This document shows positions 18,796-27,303 of a DNA stretch of 64,000 bases, piece by piece. A program made the position numbers and the translations under genes. The DNA comes from Bog-756 sp963704615. GTDB taxonomy: Bacteria > Actinomycetota > Acidimicrobiia > Acidimicrobiales > RAAP-2. The DNA lies in NCBI GenBank assembly GCA_963704615.1, contig OY969923.1, positions 1,054,001-1,118,000 on the forward strand, in the 5' to 3' direction. The notes beneath the pieces were generated by a model. That model saw nothing but the letters and a program-made list of their open reading frames with translations. It was not told the DNA's origin and searched no databases. How positions within the stretch are numbered: the first letter of the stretch is position 1; each line of letters opens with the position of its first letter.

Positions 18796-19563
18796 ATGGA
18801 GATCAAGGGAAGCTCAGCAATCGTCACCGGCGGCGCCTCGGGCCTGGGGGCGGCCACCGCCCGCAAACTCAGCGCCCAGGGGGTCCGGGTCACCGTCTTC
18901 GATCGGAACGAGGAGGGCGGCAAGGAGGTCGTCGCCGCCATCGGCGCGGGCGCCAACTTCGTCGGGGGCGACGTGACCCTTCCCGAGGACTGCCAGAAGG
19001 CCATCGACCAGGCCGCCGAGGGCGGGAACCTGCGCATCGCCGTCAACTGTGCCGGCACCGGTTGGGTGGGGCGGGTGATCAACCGTGACGGCTCGCCCCA
19101 CGATCTGGCACCGTTCCAGTTCATCCAGAACCTCAATGTGATCGGGACGTTCAACGTGATGACCCGAGCCGCCTCCGCCATGTCCACGGTGGAGCCCCAG
19201 GCCAACGGGGAGCGCGGCGTCGTGGTCAACACCGCCTCGGTCGCCGCCTTCGACGGACAGATCGGGCAGCTGGCCTACTCCGCGTCCAAGGGTGCCATCG
19301 TGGGCATGACCCTGCCGGCGGCACGTGACCTCGCCGTGGTCGGGATCCGGGTCCTCGCCATCGCTCCCGGGCTGTTCGACACCCCCCTGCTGGCCATGCT
19401 CCCGGACGACGCCCGCAATGCCCTGGCCGAGTCGGTGAATTTTCCCAAGCGCCTGGGCAATCCGGCCGAGTTCGGTGACCTGGTGGTCCAGATCGCCACC
19501 AACAGCTACCTCAACGCCGAGGTCATCCGGCTCGACGGTGGCATCCGCATGCCGCCGAAGTAG
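18796..19563 (+). CDS. SDR dehydrogenase, type II 3-hydroxyacyl-CoA dehydrogenase (HSD10)-like
   Basis: 255 residues, Rossmann fold with TGGASGLGAAT at 11-21 and the catalytic Ser148, Tyr161, Lys165 (YSASKGAIVGMTLP). The segment APGLFDTPLLAMLP and the end RLDGGIRMPPK are typical of the HSD10/short-chain 3-hydroxyacyl-CoA dehydrogenase group, which suggests a beta-oxidation step on fatty or branched acyl-CoA. Its leaderless promoter indicates independent transcription. Confidence 0.85.
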   Translation: MEIKGSSAIVTGGASGLGAATARKLSAQGVRVTVFDRNEEGGKEVVAAIGAGANFVGGDVTLPEDCQKAIDQAAEGGNLRIAVNCAGTGWVGRVINRDGSPHDLAPFQFIQNLNVIGTFNVMTRAASAMSTVEPQANGERGVVVNTASVAAFDGQIGQLAYSASKGAIVGMTLPAARDLAVVGIRVLAIAPGLFDTPLLAMLPDDARNALAESVNFPKRLGNPAEFGDLVVQIATNSYLNAEVIRLDGGIRMPPK

Positions 19564-19695
19564 CCCACCGGGCCTCGTCGACGCCGGGGCGGAGGTCGGC
19601 GCCTAGGGCCACCGGCCACCAGCAGCACCGAATGACACCAGGTGACCCGCGGCCCGGTTGTCAGGGATTCGACGGGTAGTGTCCCACCGACAGCT

Positions 19696-20688
19696 ATGAC
19701 CTCCACCGCCACAACTCCCCGTGCCGACGACCCGGTCTCGAACACCGCCATCATCCGGACAGCCAGCCTGACCAAGGTGTACCCCGGTTCGGAGACGGCC
19801 GCGGTCGACGGCCTCGACCTCACCGTCGAGCCCGGCGAGATCTTCGGTCTCCTCGGGCCCAACGGGGCGGGCAAGACCACCACTGCCGGCATGCTGACGA
19901 CCCGGGTCATCCCGACGGCCGGCCGGGCGTACGTCGGCGGTATCGACGTGGTGGCCCATCCGGCTCTGGCCAAGCAGATCATCGGGATCGTCAGCCAACA
20001 GAACACCTTGGACCGCCAGCTCAACGTGTGGGAGAACCTCTACTTCCACGGGCGTCTCTTCGGTATGCCGGCCCGCGAGTCCCGGCGGACGGCCACCGAG
20101 TTGTTGGAGCTGTTCCAGTTGGACAAGTGGGCGAATGCCTCGGTCTACGCGCTGTCGGGCGGCATGGCCCAACGTCTGATGGTGGCTCGGGCCATCTTTC
20201 ACCGACCGGCGGTGCTGTTCCTCGACGAGCCCACCGCGGGGCTCGATCCCCAAAGCCGCCTGGCCCTGTGGGGGACGTTGCGGGAGCTCAACGCCGATGG
20301 TCAGACCATCTTGTTGACCACCCACTACATGGAGGAGGCCGAGCAGCTGTGTGGCCGGGTGGCCATCATGGATCGGGGGAAGATCCTGGCCCTCGACACC
20401 CCGACCGCACTCAAGCAGGCGGTCGACGCCGACACCATCGTGACGGTCACCGCCGCCGGCGACCTGGAACAGTTGGCCCGCGTCCTCACCGACAGGATTC
20501 CCGGTGTGACCCGGACCCGACCTATCGACAGTGGGGTGGAACTGCACGTCATGGGCAACGACCGGTTGCTGCCCAAGGTGCTGGCCGCCGCCGAAGAGGC
20601 CGGGTTCCCGGTGATCGACCTGTCGGTGACCGAGCCCACCCTCGAGACGGTCTTCATCAACCTCACCGGCAAGGAGCTCAGGGAGTGA
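19696..20688 (+). CDS. ABC transporter ATP-binding protein (DrrA-like)
   Basis: 330 residues. Walker A is GPNGAGKTTT near residue 56, the signature LSGGMAQRLM, Walker B LFLDEPTAGLD, and H-loop TTHYMEEAEQL. The C-terminal extension of about 90 residues is that of the DrrA/NodI export group. It pairs with the permease that starts inside its stop codon. A TAGTGT box (19677-19682) precedes ATG 19696 by 13 bases. The substrate is unknown; drugs and lipids are common in the family. Confidence 0.9.
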   Translation: MTSTATTPRADDPVSNTAIIRTASLTKVYPGSETAAVDGLDLTVEPGEIFGLLGPNGAGKTTTAGMLTTRVIPTAGRAYVGGIDVVAHPALAKQIIGIVSQQNTLDRQLNVWENLYFHGRLFGMPARESRRTATELLELFQLDKWANASVYALSGGMAQRLMVARAIFHRPAVLFLDEPTAGLDPQSRLALWGTLRELNADGQTILLTTHYMEEAEQLCGRVAIMDRGKILALDTPTALKQAVDADTIVTVTAAGDLEQLARVLTDRIPGVTRTRPIDSGVELHVMGNDRLLPKVLAAAEEAGFPVIDLSVTEPTLETVFINLTGKELRE

Positions 20689-21569
20689 CCAGCCAGGTCG
20701 AGACAACCAAGCCCGCGGTCAAGGTCGGGACCCGCCCCACCCGCTCGACCTTCGACGCCAGCCGGATCGCTCTGGGGGCGCTCATCCTTCGTGATCTGGT
20801 GGTGCTGCGTAAGCACCTGATCGAGTTCGTCATCCGGGTGCTGGTCCAACCCTTTCTGCTCTGCTTCGTCTTCCTCTACGTCTTCCCGAAGATCGGACAG
20901 GCCATCGGGGGAGGGGGTGGTCCGGTCGCCGAGTCGGCCTTCGCCACCTTGCTCGTCCCCGGCGTAGTGGGCATCTCCATCTTGTTCCAGGGAGTGCAGT
21001 CGGTGGCGCTGATCATGTCCCAGGAGTTCGGTTTCACCCGCGAAATCGAGGACCGGGTGCAAGCACCCTGTCCGATTTGGTTGGTGGCGATGGCCAAGGT
21101 CCTGTCCGGCGCGGTACAGGGATTGTTGTCGGCCATCATCGTCCTGCCCATCGCCTCGGTGGTCCATGCCAAGGGGGTCGAGGCCCACATCAACCTGCAC
21201 TGGTGGATCATCGTGACCCTGGTCCCCCTGGCCTGCGTCACCATGGCGTCGCTCGGTCTGCTGCTCGGGACCAGCTTCGAGCCCCGCAACATCGGTCTGA
21301 TGTTCGGGTTCATCATCCTCCCGGTGACATTCCTGGGCGGCACCTACTACGAATGGACCCGACTGTCACCCATCAAGGTGGGTGGCTGGCACTGGCTCCA
21401 GACGGTCGTCCTCATCAATCCCCTCATCTATGTGAACGAGGGGATGCGGGCGGCTCTCACCGACGCCCCCCACATGCACCTGTACGTGATCTACCCGGTC
21501 CTGACCGGCTTTCTGGTGCTCTTCTTGGGGCTCGGGCTGCGGAACTTCCGTCGACGGGTGCTGTCCTGA
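20685..21569 (+). CDS. ABC-2 type transporter permease (DrrB-like)
   Basis: 294 residues with a cytoplasmic N-terminus and six hydrophobic segments (from LVQPFLLCFVFLYVF to YPVLTGFLVLFLGLGL). The ABC-2 landmark MSQEFGFTREIEDRVQAP follows the second segment. The GTG at 20685 overlaps the ATPase stop (GTGA), so the two are coupled. An open frame extends much further upstream but is antiphase to the ATPase gene and is not real. Confidence 0.88.
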   Translation: MTSQVETTKPAVKVGTRPTRSTFDASRIALGALILRDLVVLRKHLIEFVIRVLVQPFLLCFVFLYVFPKIGQAIGGGGGPVAESAFATLLVPGVVGISILFQGVQSVALIMSQEFGFTREIEDRVQAPCPIWLVAMAKVLSGAVQGLLSAIIVLPIASVVHAKGVEAHINLHWWIIVTLVPLACVTMASLGLLLGTSFEPRNIGLMFGFIILPVTFLGGTYYEWTRLSPIKVGGWHWLQTVVLINPLIYVNEGMRAALTDAPHMHLYVIYPVLTGFLVLFLGLGLRNFRRRVLS

Positions 21570-22396
21570 GCGAACCAGGTCACGAGCACCGTCCGGGAAA
21601 CGAGGAGCCCCAGTACCTTCTCGACAATGGGCAGGCCGCGGCGGGAACCCGCCTCGATGCACTGGCTTCGTTGTTCGACCCGTCGACGTTCCGACACCTG
21701 GAGGACCTCGGGATCACCGGGGGGTGGCGTTGCTGGGAGGTCGGGGCCGGCGGTCCGAGCGTTGCCGCCTGGATGGCGGAGCGGGTCGGCCCCAGGGGCT
21801 CGGTGTTGGCCACCGACATCGACCTCGGGTGGGTGGCCCACCGCGACCACGTCACCTTTGAGGTCGACCGGCACGATGTCGGTATCGATCCACCACCACC
21901 TGGACTCTTCGACCTGATCCACGCCCGGCTGGTCCTGGTCCATGTCCCCCGGCGCACCGAGGCCCTGGCGGCCATGGTCCGAGTCCTCCGACCCGGGGGG
22001 TGGTTGCTGGTGGAGGACGCCGATCCAGGCCTCCAGCCATTGACCTGCATCGACGAGTGGGGACCTGATCAGGCCCTGGCCAACAAGCTGCGCCGCGGTT
22101 TCCGGGTCCTTCTGGCCCAGAGGGGGGCGGACACCTCGTTCGGGCGCACCCTGCCGCGGGCGCTCCGTGATTGCGGCCTGGTCGACGTGGCCGGCGACGC
22201 CTTCTTCCCGGTGGCCGGACCGGCGTGCACCGTTCTCGAGCAGGCGACCGTGGAGCAAACCCGGGAACTCATGCTCGACCGGGGCCTGGCCACCCACGAG
22301 GAGATCGATCGCCACCTGGCCAACGTGGCCGGTGGTCACCTCGACTTGGCCACCTCCCCGTTGATCTCGGCCTGGGGCCGCAAACCCACCAACTGA
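21566..22396 (+). CDS. class I SAM-dependent methyltransferase, start uncertain
   Basis: A Rossmann methyltransferase of about 276 residues with the SAM motif CWEVGAGGPSVAAWMA, an acidic end of beta2 (ATDID) and LRPGGWLLVEDAD. The N-terminal PQYLLDN, conserved in this family, forces the start upstream of any ATG, GTG or TTG. The only candidate near the end of the permease gene is CTG 21566, which overlaps the permease stop (CTGA). The next in-frame TTG would remove the YLLDN motif. It probably modifies a small molecule or lipid; the link to the adjacent exporter is suggestive only. Confidence 0.75.
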   Translation: MSEPGHEHRPGNEEPQYLLDNGQAAAGTRLDALASLFDPSTFRHLEDLGITGGWRCWEVGAGGPSVAAWMAERVGPRGSVLATDIDLGWVAHRDHVTFEVDRHDVGIDPPPPGLFDLIHARLVLVHVPRRTEALAAMVRVLRPGGWLLVEDADPGLQPLTCIDEWGPDQALANKLRRGFRVLLAQRGADTSFGRTLPRALRDCGLVDVAGDAFFPVAGPACTVLEQATVEQTRELMLDRGLATHEEIDRHLANVAGGHLDLATSPLISAWGRKPTN

Positions 22397-22418
22397 CCGG
22401 CGAACCGCGCCGTCAACT

Positions 22419-22437
22419 CCGGGGAGCGGGACCCCGG
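22419..22437 (+). terminator. GC-rich hairpin after the exporter/methyltransferase operon
   Basis: A perfect six-base stem CCGGGG/CCCCGG with a seven-base loop, 23 bases after the methyltransferase stop. There is no U tract, as is usual in high-GC actinomycetes. Confidence 0.4.
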
Positions 22438-22585
22438 GAGCCGGACCGCGTCGGAACATTGCATCCGGAGCGATCGGCCGTCAACACGCGCCCATTGATC
22501 GAGATGAGGCCTCCACGGGGACCGATAGTCTGGTCGTGGTCGGCGCACAGGGTCTTCACGCAGACAGGGCGAGTACTCAACGGAG

Positions 22586-24082
22586 GTGGTTCCCACGGCA
22601 ACCGAGGTGGCAACACAGGCATCGGTATCGGGGGGAGCATCGGGGGGAATCGAGCACAGATCACAGTTCGACGTGGTCGTCATCGGTGGTGGCCCCGGGG
22701 GTTATGCCACCGCCCTCTACGGTGCAGCCGCCGGGCTTTCTGTGGCCATCGTCGAGATGGACAAGGTGGGTGGGACCTGCCTGCATCGGGGGTGCGTTCC
22801 GGCCAAGGAGTTCCTCGAGACGGCGTCCGTCTACCGCACGGTGACCGGTTCGAGTGAGTTCGGGATCGGGGGGACCACCGAGCACACCGCTCCTCCCTCG
22901 CTTGACTTCTCGGTGAGCCAGGCCCGCAAGCAGCAGGTCGTCGATCAATTGTTCCGGGGCCTGGCCGGGCTGTTGAAGGGTCGTGGTGTCGACGTGTTCA
23001 CCGGGAGCGGAACGCTGCTGCCCGACCACCGAGTCCGGATCGCCGGCGCCGACGGGACCGTTACCGACATCACCGGCACCGACGTCGTCCTGGCCGCCGG
23101 CTCCGTCCCCCGGACCGTCCCCGGGTTCGACGTCGACGGTCAGCTGGTGCTGACCTCCGACGAGTTCCTCGACCTCGATGCCCTCCCCGCATCGGTGGCG
23201 GTGATCGGGGGTGGGGCCATCGGGTGCGAATTCGCCTCCCTGCTGAGTGACCTGGGCACCAAGGTGACCATCTTCGAGGCTCTGCCGACCATCTTGAGCG
23301 GTTGTGACGAGGACGTGGTCAAGACGGTGGCCCGGTCCTTCCGCAAGCGGGGGATCGATGTCAAGACCGGCACCCAACTGGACGGTCACACCCCTGATCC
23401 CTCGGGCCGGGCGACGACGGTGTCCTACGGCGGCGGCGAGAAGCTGGAGGTGGACGCAGTGGTCGTCTCGGTGGGCCGTCGTCCCCGCACCGAGGGCCTC
23501 CTCGCCCCGGGGACAGGGGTGGTGGTCGACGACCACGGCTTCGTGGTGGCCGACGCCACCATGCGCACAGCCGCAGCCGGGGTGTGGGCGGTGGGGGACG
23601 TGGTGGCCGGCACTCCTCAGCTGGCCCACGTCGGATTCGCCGAAGGGATCCTGGTGGTCAAGGAGATCCTGGGAGAGCCGGCGCTGCCCGTCGACTACGG
23701 CCGGGTCCCCTGGGCCATCTACTGCCATCCCGAGGTGGCCTTCGCCGGACTGACCGAGGCCGCGGCCAAGGAGGCCGGGTTCGACGTGGTGGTGAAGAAG
23801 GACCCCTTCGGCGGGAACAGCCGGGCCCGGATCATCGGGGACACCGAAGGTCTGGTGAAGATCGTGGGCGAGCGCCTTCCTGGCGGCTCGACCGGGAGGG
23901 TCCTCGGGGTCCACATGGTGGGACCGTGGGTGACCGAGCAACTCGGGGCCGGCTATCTGGCCGTCAACTGGGAGGCCACGGCCGAGGAGGTGGCCCAGTT
24001 CATCCAGCCCCATCCCTCCCTGTCGGAGGCCTTCGGTGAGACCATGCTGGCACTGACCGGAAGGGGACTCCACGTTGCCTGA
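22586..24082 (+). CDS. lpdA: dihydrolipoyl dehydrogenase (E3)
   Basis: A 498-residue FAD disulfide reductase that reoxidises the lipoyl arm of E2. It has the FAD motif GGGPGGYAT (about 34-42), redox pair Cys65/Cys70 in GGTCLHRGCVPAKEF, NAD motif IGGGAIGCEFASLL, and the catalytic His476-Glu481 pair (HPSLSEAFGE). The first 27 residues are low-complexity and may be dispensable; GTG 22586 overlaps a GGAGG, so the exact start is uncertain. A TAGTCT box lies at 22528-22533. It overlaps the E2 gene by 8 bases. Confidence 0.93.
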   Translation: MVPTATEVATQASVSGGASGGIEHRSQFDVVVIGGGPGGYATALYGAAAGLSVAIVEMDKVGGTCLHRGCVPAKEFLETASVYRTVTGSSEFGIGGTTEHTAPPSLDFSVSQARKQQVVDQLFRGLAGLLKGRGVDVFTGSGTLLPDHRVRIAGADGTVTDITGTDVVLAAGSVPRTVPGFDVDGQLVLTSDEFLDLDALPASVAVIGGGAIGCEFASLLSDLGTKVTIFEALPTILSGCDEDVVKTVARSFRKRGIDVKTGTQLDGHTPDPSGRATTVSYGGGEKLEVDAVVVSVGRRPRTEGLLAPGTGVVVDDHGFVVADATMRTAAAGVWAVGDVVAGTPQLAHVGFAEGILVVKEILGEPALPVDYGRVPWAIYCHPEVAFAGLTEAAAKEAGFDVVVKKDPFGGNSRARIIGDTEGLVKIVGERLPGGSTGRVLGVHMVGPWVTEQLGAGYLAVNWEATAEEVAQFIQPHPSLSEAFGETMLALTGRGLHVA

Positions 24083-25481
24083 CGTGACCATGCCGCAGCT
24101 GGGTGAGACGGTGACCGAAGGAACCATCACCAAGTGGTACAAGGCAGTCGGGGACACCGTGTCCCGCGACGAGCCGTTGTTCGAGGTGTCGACGGACAAG
24201 GTCGATTCGGAGGTGCCGTCGCCGGCCGACGGAGTCTTGACCGCCATCCTGGTGGAGGAGGGCGACACCGTCGACGTGGGCGTGACCCTGGCGGTCATCG
24301 GTGACGACGCCTCGACCAACGGCACCGGCCCTCCGTCGTCCGGCTTGACCGAGGAGCGCGCCGCCACCACGGGCCAGGCCGAGGTGGCGACCGGGACGGA
24401 ATCCGAGACGGAGGCGGAAGCGTCGGCCGCCGCCGCCCGCCTCCCCGCCTCGGACCACACCGGAGACCCGTCCCCGGCACCCACCCCGGAGCCGTCGCCG
24501 GCCCCCGTCCTGTCCTTGGGCGAGGGCCTGGTGCTCTCGCCGATGGTTCGAAGGCTCGTCAACGAGCACGACATCGACCCGTCGACGGTCAGGGGAACTG
24601 GTCTTGCCGGTCGGATCACCCGTAACGACGTCGAAGCGGCCATCGTCGACCGGGGGACATCGGCCCCGCCCGATACCTCGGGCACACCGGCCGCGGTCCC
24701 GAGCCTGGGGGAGCGCCCGACGCCCCCGGTGGGACCCAGCCAACCGTTCCGGGCCCCGGATGCCACGCCCCGCGACGAAGTGGTTCCCTTCACCAACATC
24801 CGGCGGCGCACCGCCGAGCACATGGTTCGCTCGAAGGCCACCTCGGCCCACACCCTGATGGTCAAGGAGATCGACTACGAAAGGGTCGAGCAGGTGCGCC
24901 GGGCCCACGGCCCGCGGTTCAAGGCCGACGAGGGGTTCAGCCTCACCTATCTTCCCTTCGCCGCACGCGCCGCGGTGGAGGCCTTGGTGGAGTTCCCCCA
25001 CCTCAACTCCTCGGTGGGGGATGACAAACTGATCGTCCACCACGACATCAACCTAGGCATCGCCGTCGACCTCGACAACGAGGGGCTCATCGTCCCGGTG
25101 GTGCACAACGCCGAGGAACTCAACCTGTTGGGGATGGCCCGCCGGATCAAGGACGTGGCCGACCGAGCCCGCACCAAAAAGCTGAGCCTCGACGACATCA
25201 GCGGGGGCACCTTCTCGATCACCAACGCCGGGCCCTTCGGGACCCTGATCACCGGAGCCATCATCAACCAGCCCCAGGTGGCGATCCTCTCCACGGACGG
25301 CGTGGCCCGGAAGCCGGTGGTGGTGGAGCTCCCCGATGGCACCGAGTCGATCACCATCCACTCGGTGGGGTTGGTGGCCATGACCTTCGATCACCGGGCC
25401 GTCGACGGCGCCTACGTGGCCAGGTACCTGGCCCGGATGGCGGAGATCCTCAATGACCGCGACTGGGCCGGCGAGCTGTAG
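24075..25481 (+). CDS. sucB: dihydrolipoamide acyltransferase (E2 of 2-oxoacid dehydrogenase)
   Basis: 468 residues: a lipoyl domain (1-75) with the modified Lys42 in STDKVDSE, an Ala/Pro-rich linker, a subunit-binding domain (about 150-190, LSPMVRRLVNEHDIDPSTV) and a CoA-dependent acyltransferase domain with the catalytic His440/Asp444 (DHRAVDGAY). Only one lipoyl domain is present. Annotated homologues are mostly called SucB, but with aceE in the window it could serve pyruvate or 2-oxoglutarate dehydrogenase, as E2 does in corynebacteria and mycobacteria. The start lies inside the end of lpdA. Confidence 0.92.
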   Translation: MPDVTMPQLGETVTEGTITKWYKAVGDTVSRDEPLFEVSTDKVDSEVPSPADGVLTAILVEEGDTVDVGVTLAVIGDDASTNGTGPPSSGLTEERAATTGQAEVATGTESETEAEASAAAARLPASDHTGDPSPAPTPEPSPAPVLSLGEGLVLSPMVRRLVNEHDIDPSTVRGTGLAGRITRNDVEAAIVDRGTSAPPDTSGTPAAVPSLGERPTPPVGPSQPFRAPDATPRDEVVPFTNIRRRTAEHMVRSKATSAHTLMVKEIDYERVEQVRRAHGPRFKADEGFSLTYLPFAARAAVEALVEFPHLNSSVGDDKLIVHHDINLGIAVDLDNEGLIVPVVHNAEELNLLGMARRIKDVADRARTKKLSLDDISGGTFSITNAGPFGTLITGAIINQPQVAILSTDGVARKPVVVELPDGTESITIHSVGLVAMTFDHRAVDGAYVARYLARMAEILNDRDWAGEL

Positions 25482-25484
25482 GGC

Positions 25485-25519
25485 GGCGGTGGCCTCCGTC
25501 GGTCCGGTGGCCCACCGCC
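25485..25519 (+). repeat. inverted repeat between E2 and lipBA
   Basis: GGCGGTGGCC (25485-25494) can pair with GGCCCACCGCC (25509-25519), leaving one bulged base and a 14-base loop. It fills nearly the whole 39-base gap and ends one base before the lipBA start, so it could limit read-through or hide the initiation site. Confidence 0.4.
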
Positions 25520-25520
25520 G

Positions 25521-27296
25521 GTGAGGATTCGTTGGCTGGGCCGGGTGCCCTATCGGGAGGCGTGGGCGCTCCAGAGGTCGGTGAGCCGCGGCACGAACGA
25601 GGATTATCTGCTCCTCCTCGAACACCCGCCGGTGTACACGCTGGGCGTCCACGGCGACATCGACCACGTGCACGTCGATCCGGCCTCGGTCGGGGCCGAC
25701 ATGGTCCGGGTCGACCGAGGCGGCGATGTCACCTACCACGGCCCCGGTCAACTGGTCGGCTACCCACTTCTCACCGTGGGTCCCGGACCGCATCGCGGCA
25801 CCCGGCACGTGGCCCAGGTCGAACAGGTGGTCATCGACGCGCTCCTCGACCTCGACCTCGGCCTGAGCCCGGCCGGCGTCGGCCGCCTGCCCGGCTATCC
25901 GGGTGTGTGGGTGGGCCTCGACGAAGCCGACGCCCCCGGTTCCGCCGGCCCACGCAAGATCTGTGCCGTCGGGGTGAGGACCTCGAGAGGACGGACCACC
26001 CACGGATTCGCCCTCAACGTGAGCTGCGACCTGTCGATGTTCGGTCACATCGTTCCGTGCGGCATCGCCGACCGACCGGTGACCTCGTTGGCCGCCGAGG
26101 GCCACCCCATTGCTCTGCCCGAGGTGGTCGAGGCGCTCATCGTCTCGGCCCAAGCCACCTGGGGCAAAGCCGGTGACATCCAGCGGGTGACCGACGCCAC
26201 CACAGGGGGTCACCACGACCTGTTGAGCGCCGGCTCCCCTGTGGGGGCTGTGGGGAGCACCGACGGGAGGGTGGCCGTCACCCTGGGGCCCCGTCCCCCG
26301 AGGCGAGCCCTCGAGCGGCGGCTCCGGCGATCCGGGGTCGACCCGGCTGCCGGTCTGCCCCTGAGCCGGCGGAAGCCTCCCTGGCTCCGGGTCCAGGCGC
26401 ACATGGGGGGCAACTACCTCGACCTGCGACACGACCTGCGAGACCTCGACCTGGTCACGGTGTGCGAAGAAGCCGGGTGTCCGAACATCTACGAGTGCTG
26501 GTCCGACGGTACGGCCACCTTCATGATCAACGGCGCTCGATGCACCCGCGCCTGCGGCTTCTGTCAGGTGGAGACCGGCCATCCACTCCCGCTCGACCCC
26601 GGGGAGCCGGCCCGGGTGGCCGAGGCGGTCGAGCGGATGGGCCTGGCCCACGCCGTCATCACCTGCACGGCGCGCGACGATCTGCCCGACGGGGGCGCCC
26701 GGGCCTTCGCCGAGGTGATCGCCGCCATCCGGCACAAGACGCCCTGCACCACCGTCGAGGTGCTCATCGCCGACTGCAAGGGGGACCAGGAGGCGCTGGA
26801 CACCGTGTTCGACGCAAGTCCCGACGTCCTCAACCACAACATCGAGACGGTGGCCCGGCTGCAGCGGGCGGTGCGACCCTCGGCCGGCTACGCCCGGAGC
26901 CTGGGCGTCCTGGCCCGGGCCAAGGGACGCGGCCTGACCACCAAGTCGGGGCTCATCCTGGGCATGGGGGAGCAGCGCGACGAGGTGGTGGCCACCCTGG
27001 CCGACCTCCGGGCGGTGGGGGTGGACATCGTCACCGTCGGCCAGTACTTGCGCCCGAGCGACCGTCACATCCCGGTTGCTCGCTTCTGGACCCCCGAGGA
27101 GTTCGAGGCGATCCGCCGGGAGGGGATGGCCATTGGGTTCTCCCACGTGCAGTCCTCCCCCCTGACCCGGTCGAGCTACCACGCCCGCGAGGCGGTGGAG
27201 GCCGCCGCGCCCCCGACCCTGCCGCCGCCCACGACCACCGCCCCGAGGCCCGACCAGGTGTCCTCTCCTGTTTTGGCGGCTCGGCCGTCGCCGTGA
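25521..27296 (+). CDS. LipB-LipA fusion: octanoyltransferase joined to lipoyl synthase
   Basis: One uninterrupted 591-codon frame encodes both steps of endogenous lipoate assembly. Residues 1-220 are LipB: RGGDVTYHGPGQLVGYP, the catalytic Lys146 (PRKICAVGV) and Cys180 (HIVPCGI). A Gly/Arg-rich linker covers about 222-283. Residues 284-560 are LipA: auxiliary-cluster Cys315, Cys320, Cys326 (CEEAGCPNIYEC), radical-SAM Cys341, Cys345, Cys348 (CTRACGFC) and the terminal RSSYHA (550-555). A Pro/Thr-rich tail follows. LipB loads octanoate on E2 and LipA inserts two sulfurs. It lies directly behind lpdA-sucB. LipA and LipB are normally separate proteins. Confidence 0.9.
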   Translation: MRIRWLGRVPYREAWALQRSVSRGTNEDYLLLLEHPPVYTLGVHGDIDHVHVDPASVGADMVRVDRGGDVTYHGPGQLVGYPLLTVGPGPHRGTRHVAQVEQVVIDALLDLDLGLSPAGVGRLPGYPGVWVGLDEADAPGSAGPRKICAVGVRTSRGRTTHGFALNVSCDLSMFGHIVPCGIADRPVTSLAAEGHPIALPEVVEALIVSAQATWGKAGDIQRVTDATTGGHHDLLSAGSPVGAVGSTDGRVAVTLGPRPPRRALERRLRRSGVDPAAGLPLSRRKPPWLRVQAHMGGNYLDLRHDLRDLDLVTVCEEAGCPNIYECWSDGTATFMINGARCTRACGFCQVETGHPLPLDPGEPARVAEAVERMGLAHAVITCTARDDLPDGGARAFAEVIAAIRHKTPCTTVEVLIADCKGDQEALDTVFDASPDVLNHNIETVARLQRAVRPSAGYARSLGVLARAKGRGLTTKSGLILGMGEQRDEVVATLADLRAVGVDIVTVGQYLRPSDRHIPVARFWTPEEFEAIRREGMAIGFSHVQSSPLTRSSYHAREAVEAAAPPTLPPPTTTAPRPDQVSSPVLAARPSP

Positions 27297-27303
27297 CCGG
27301 CCC

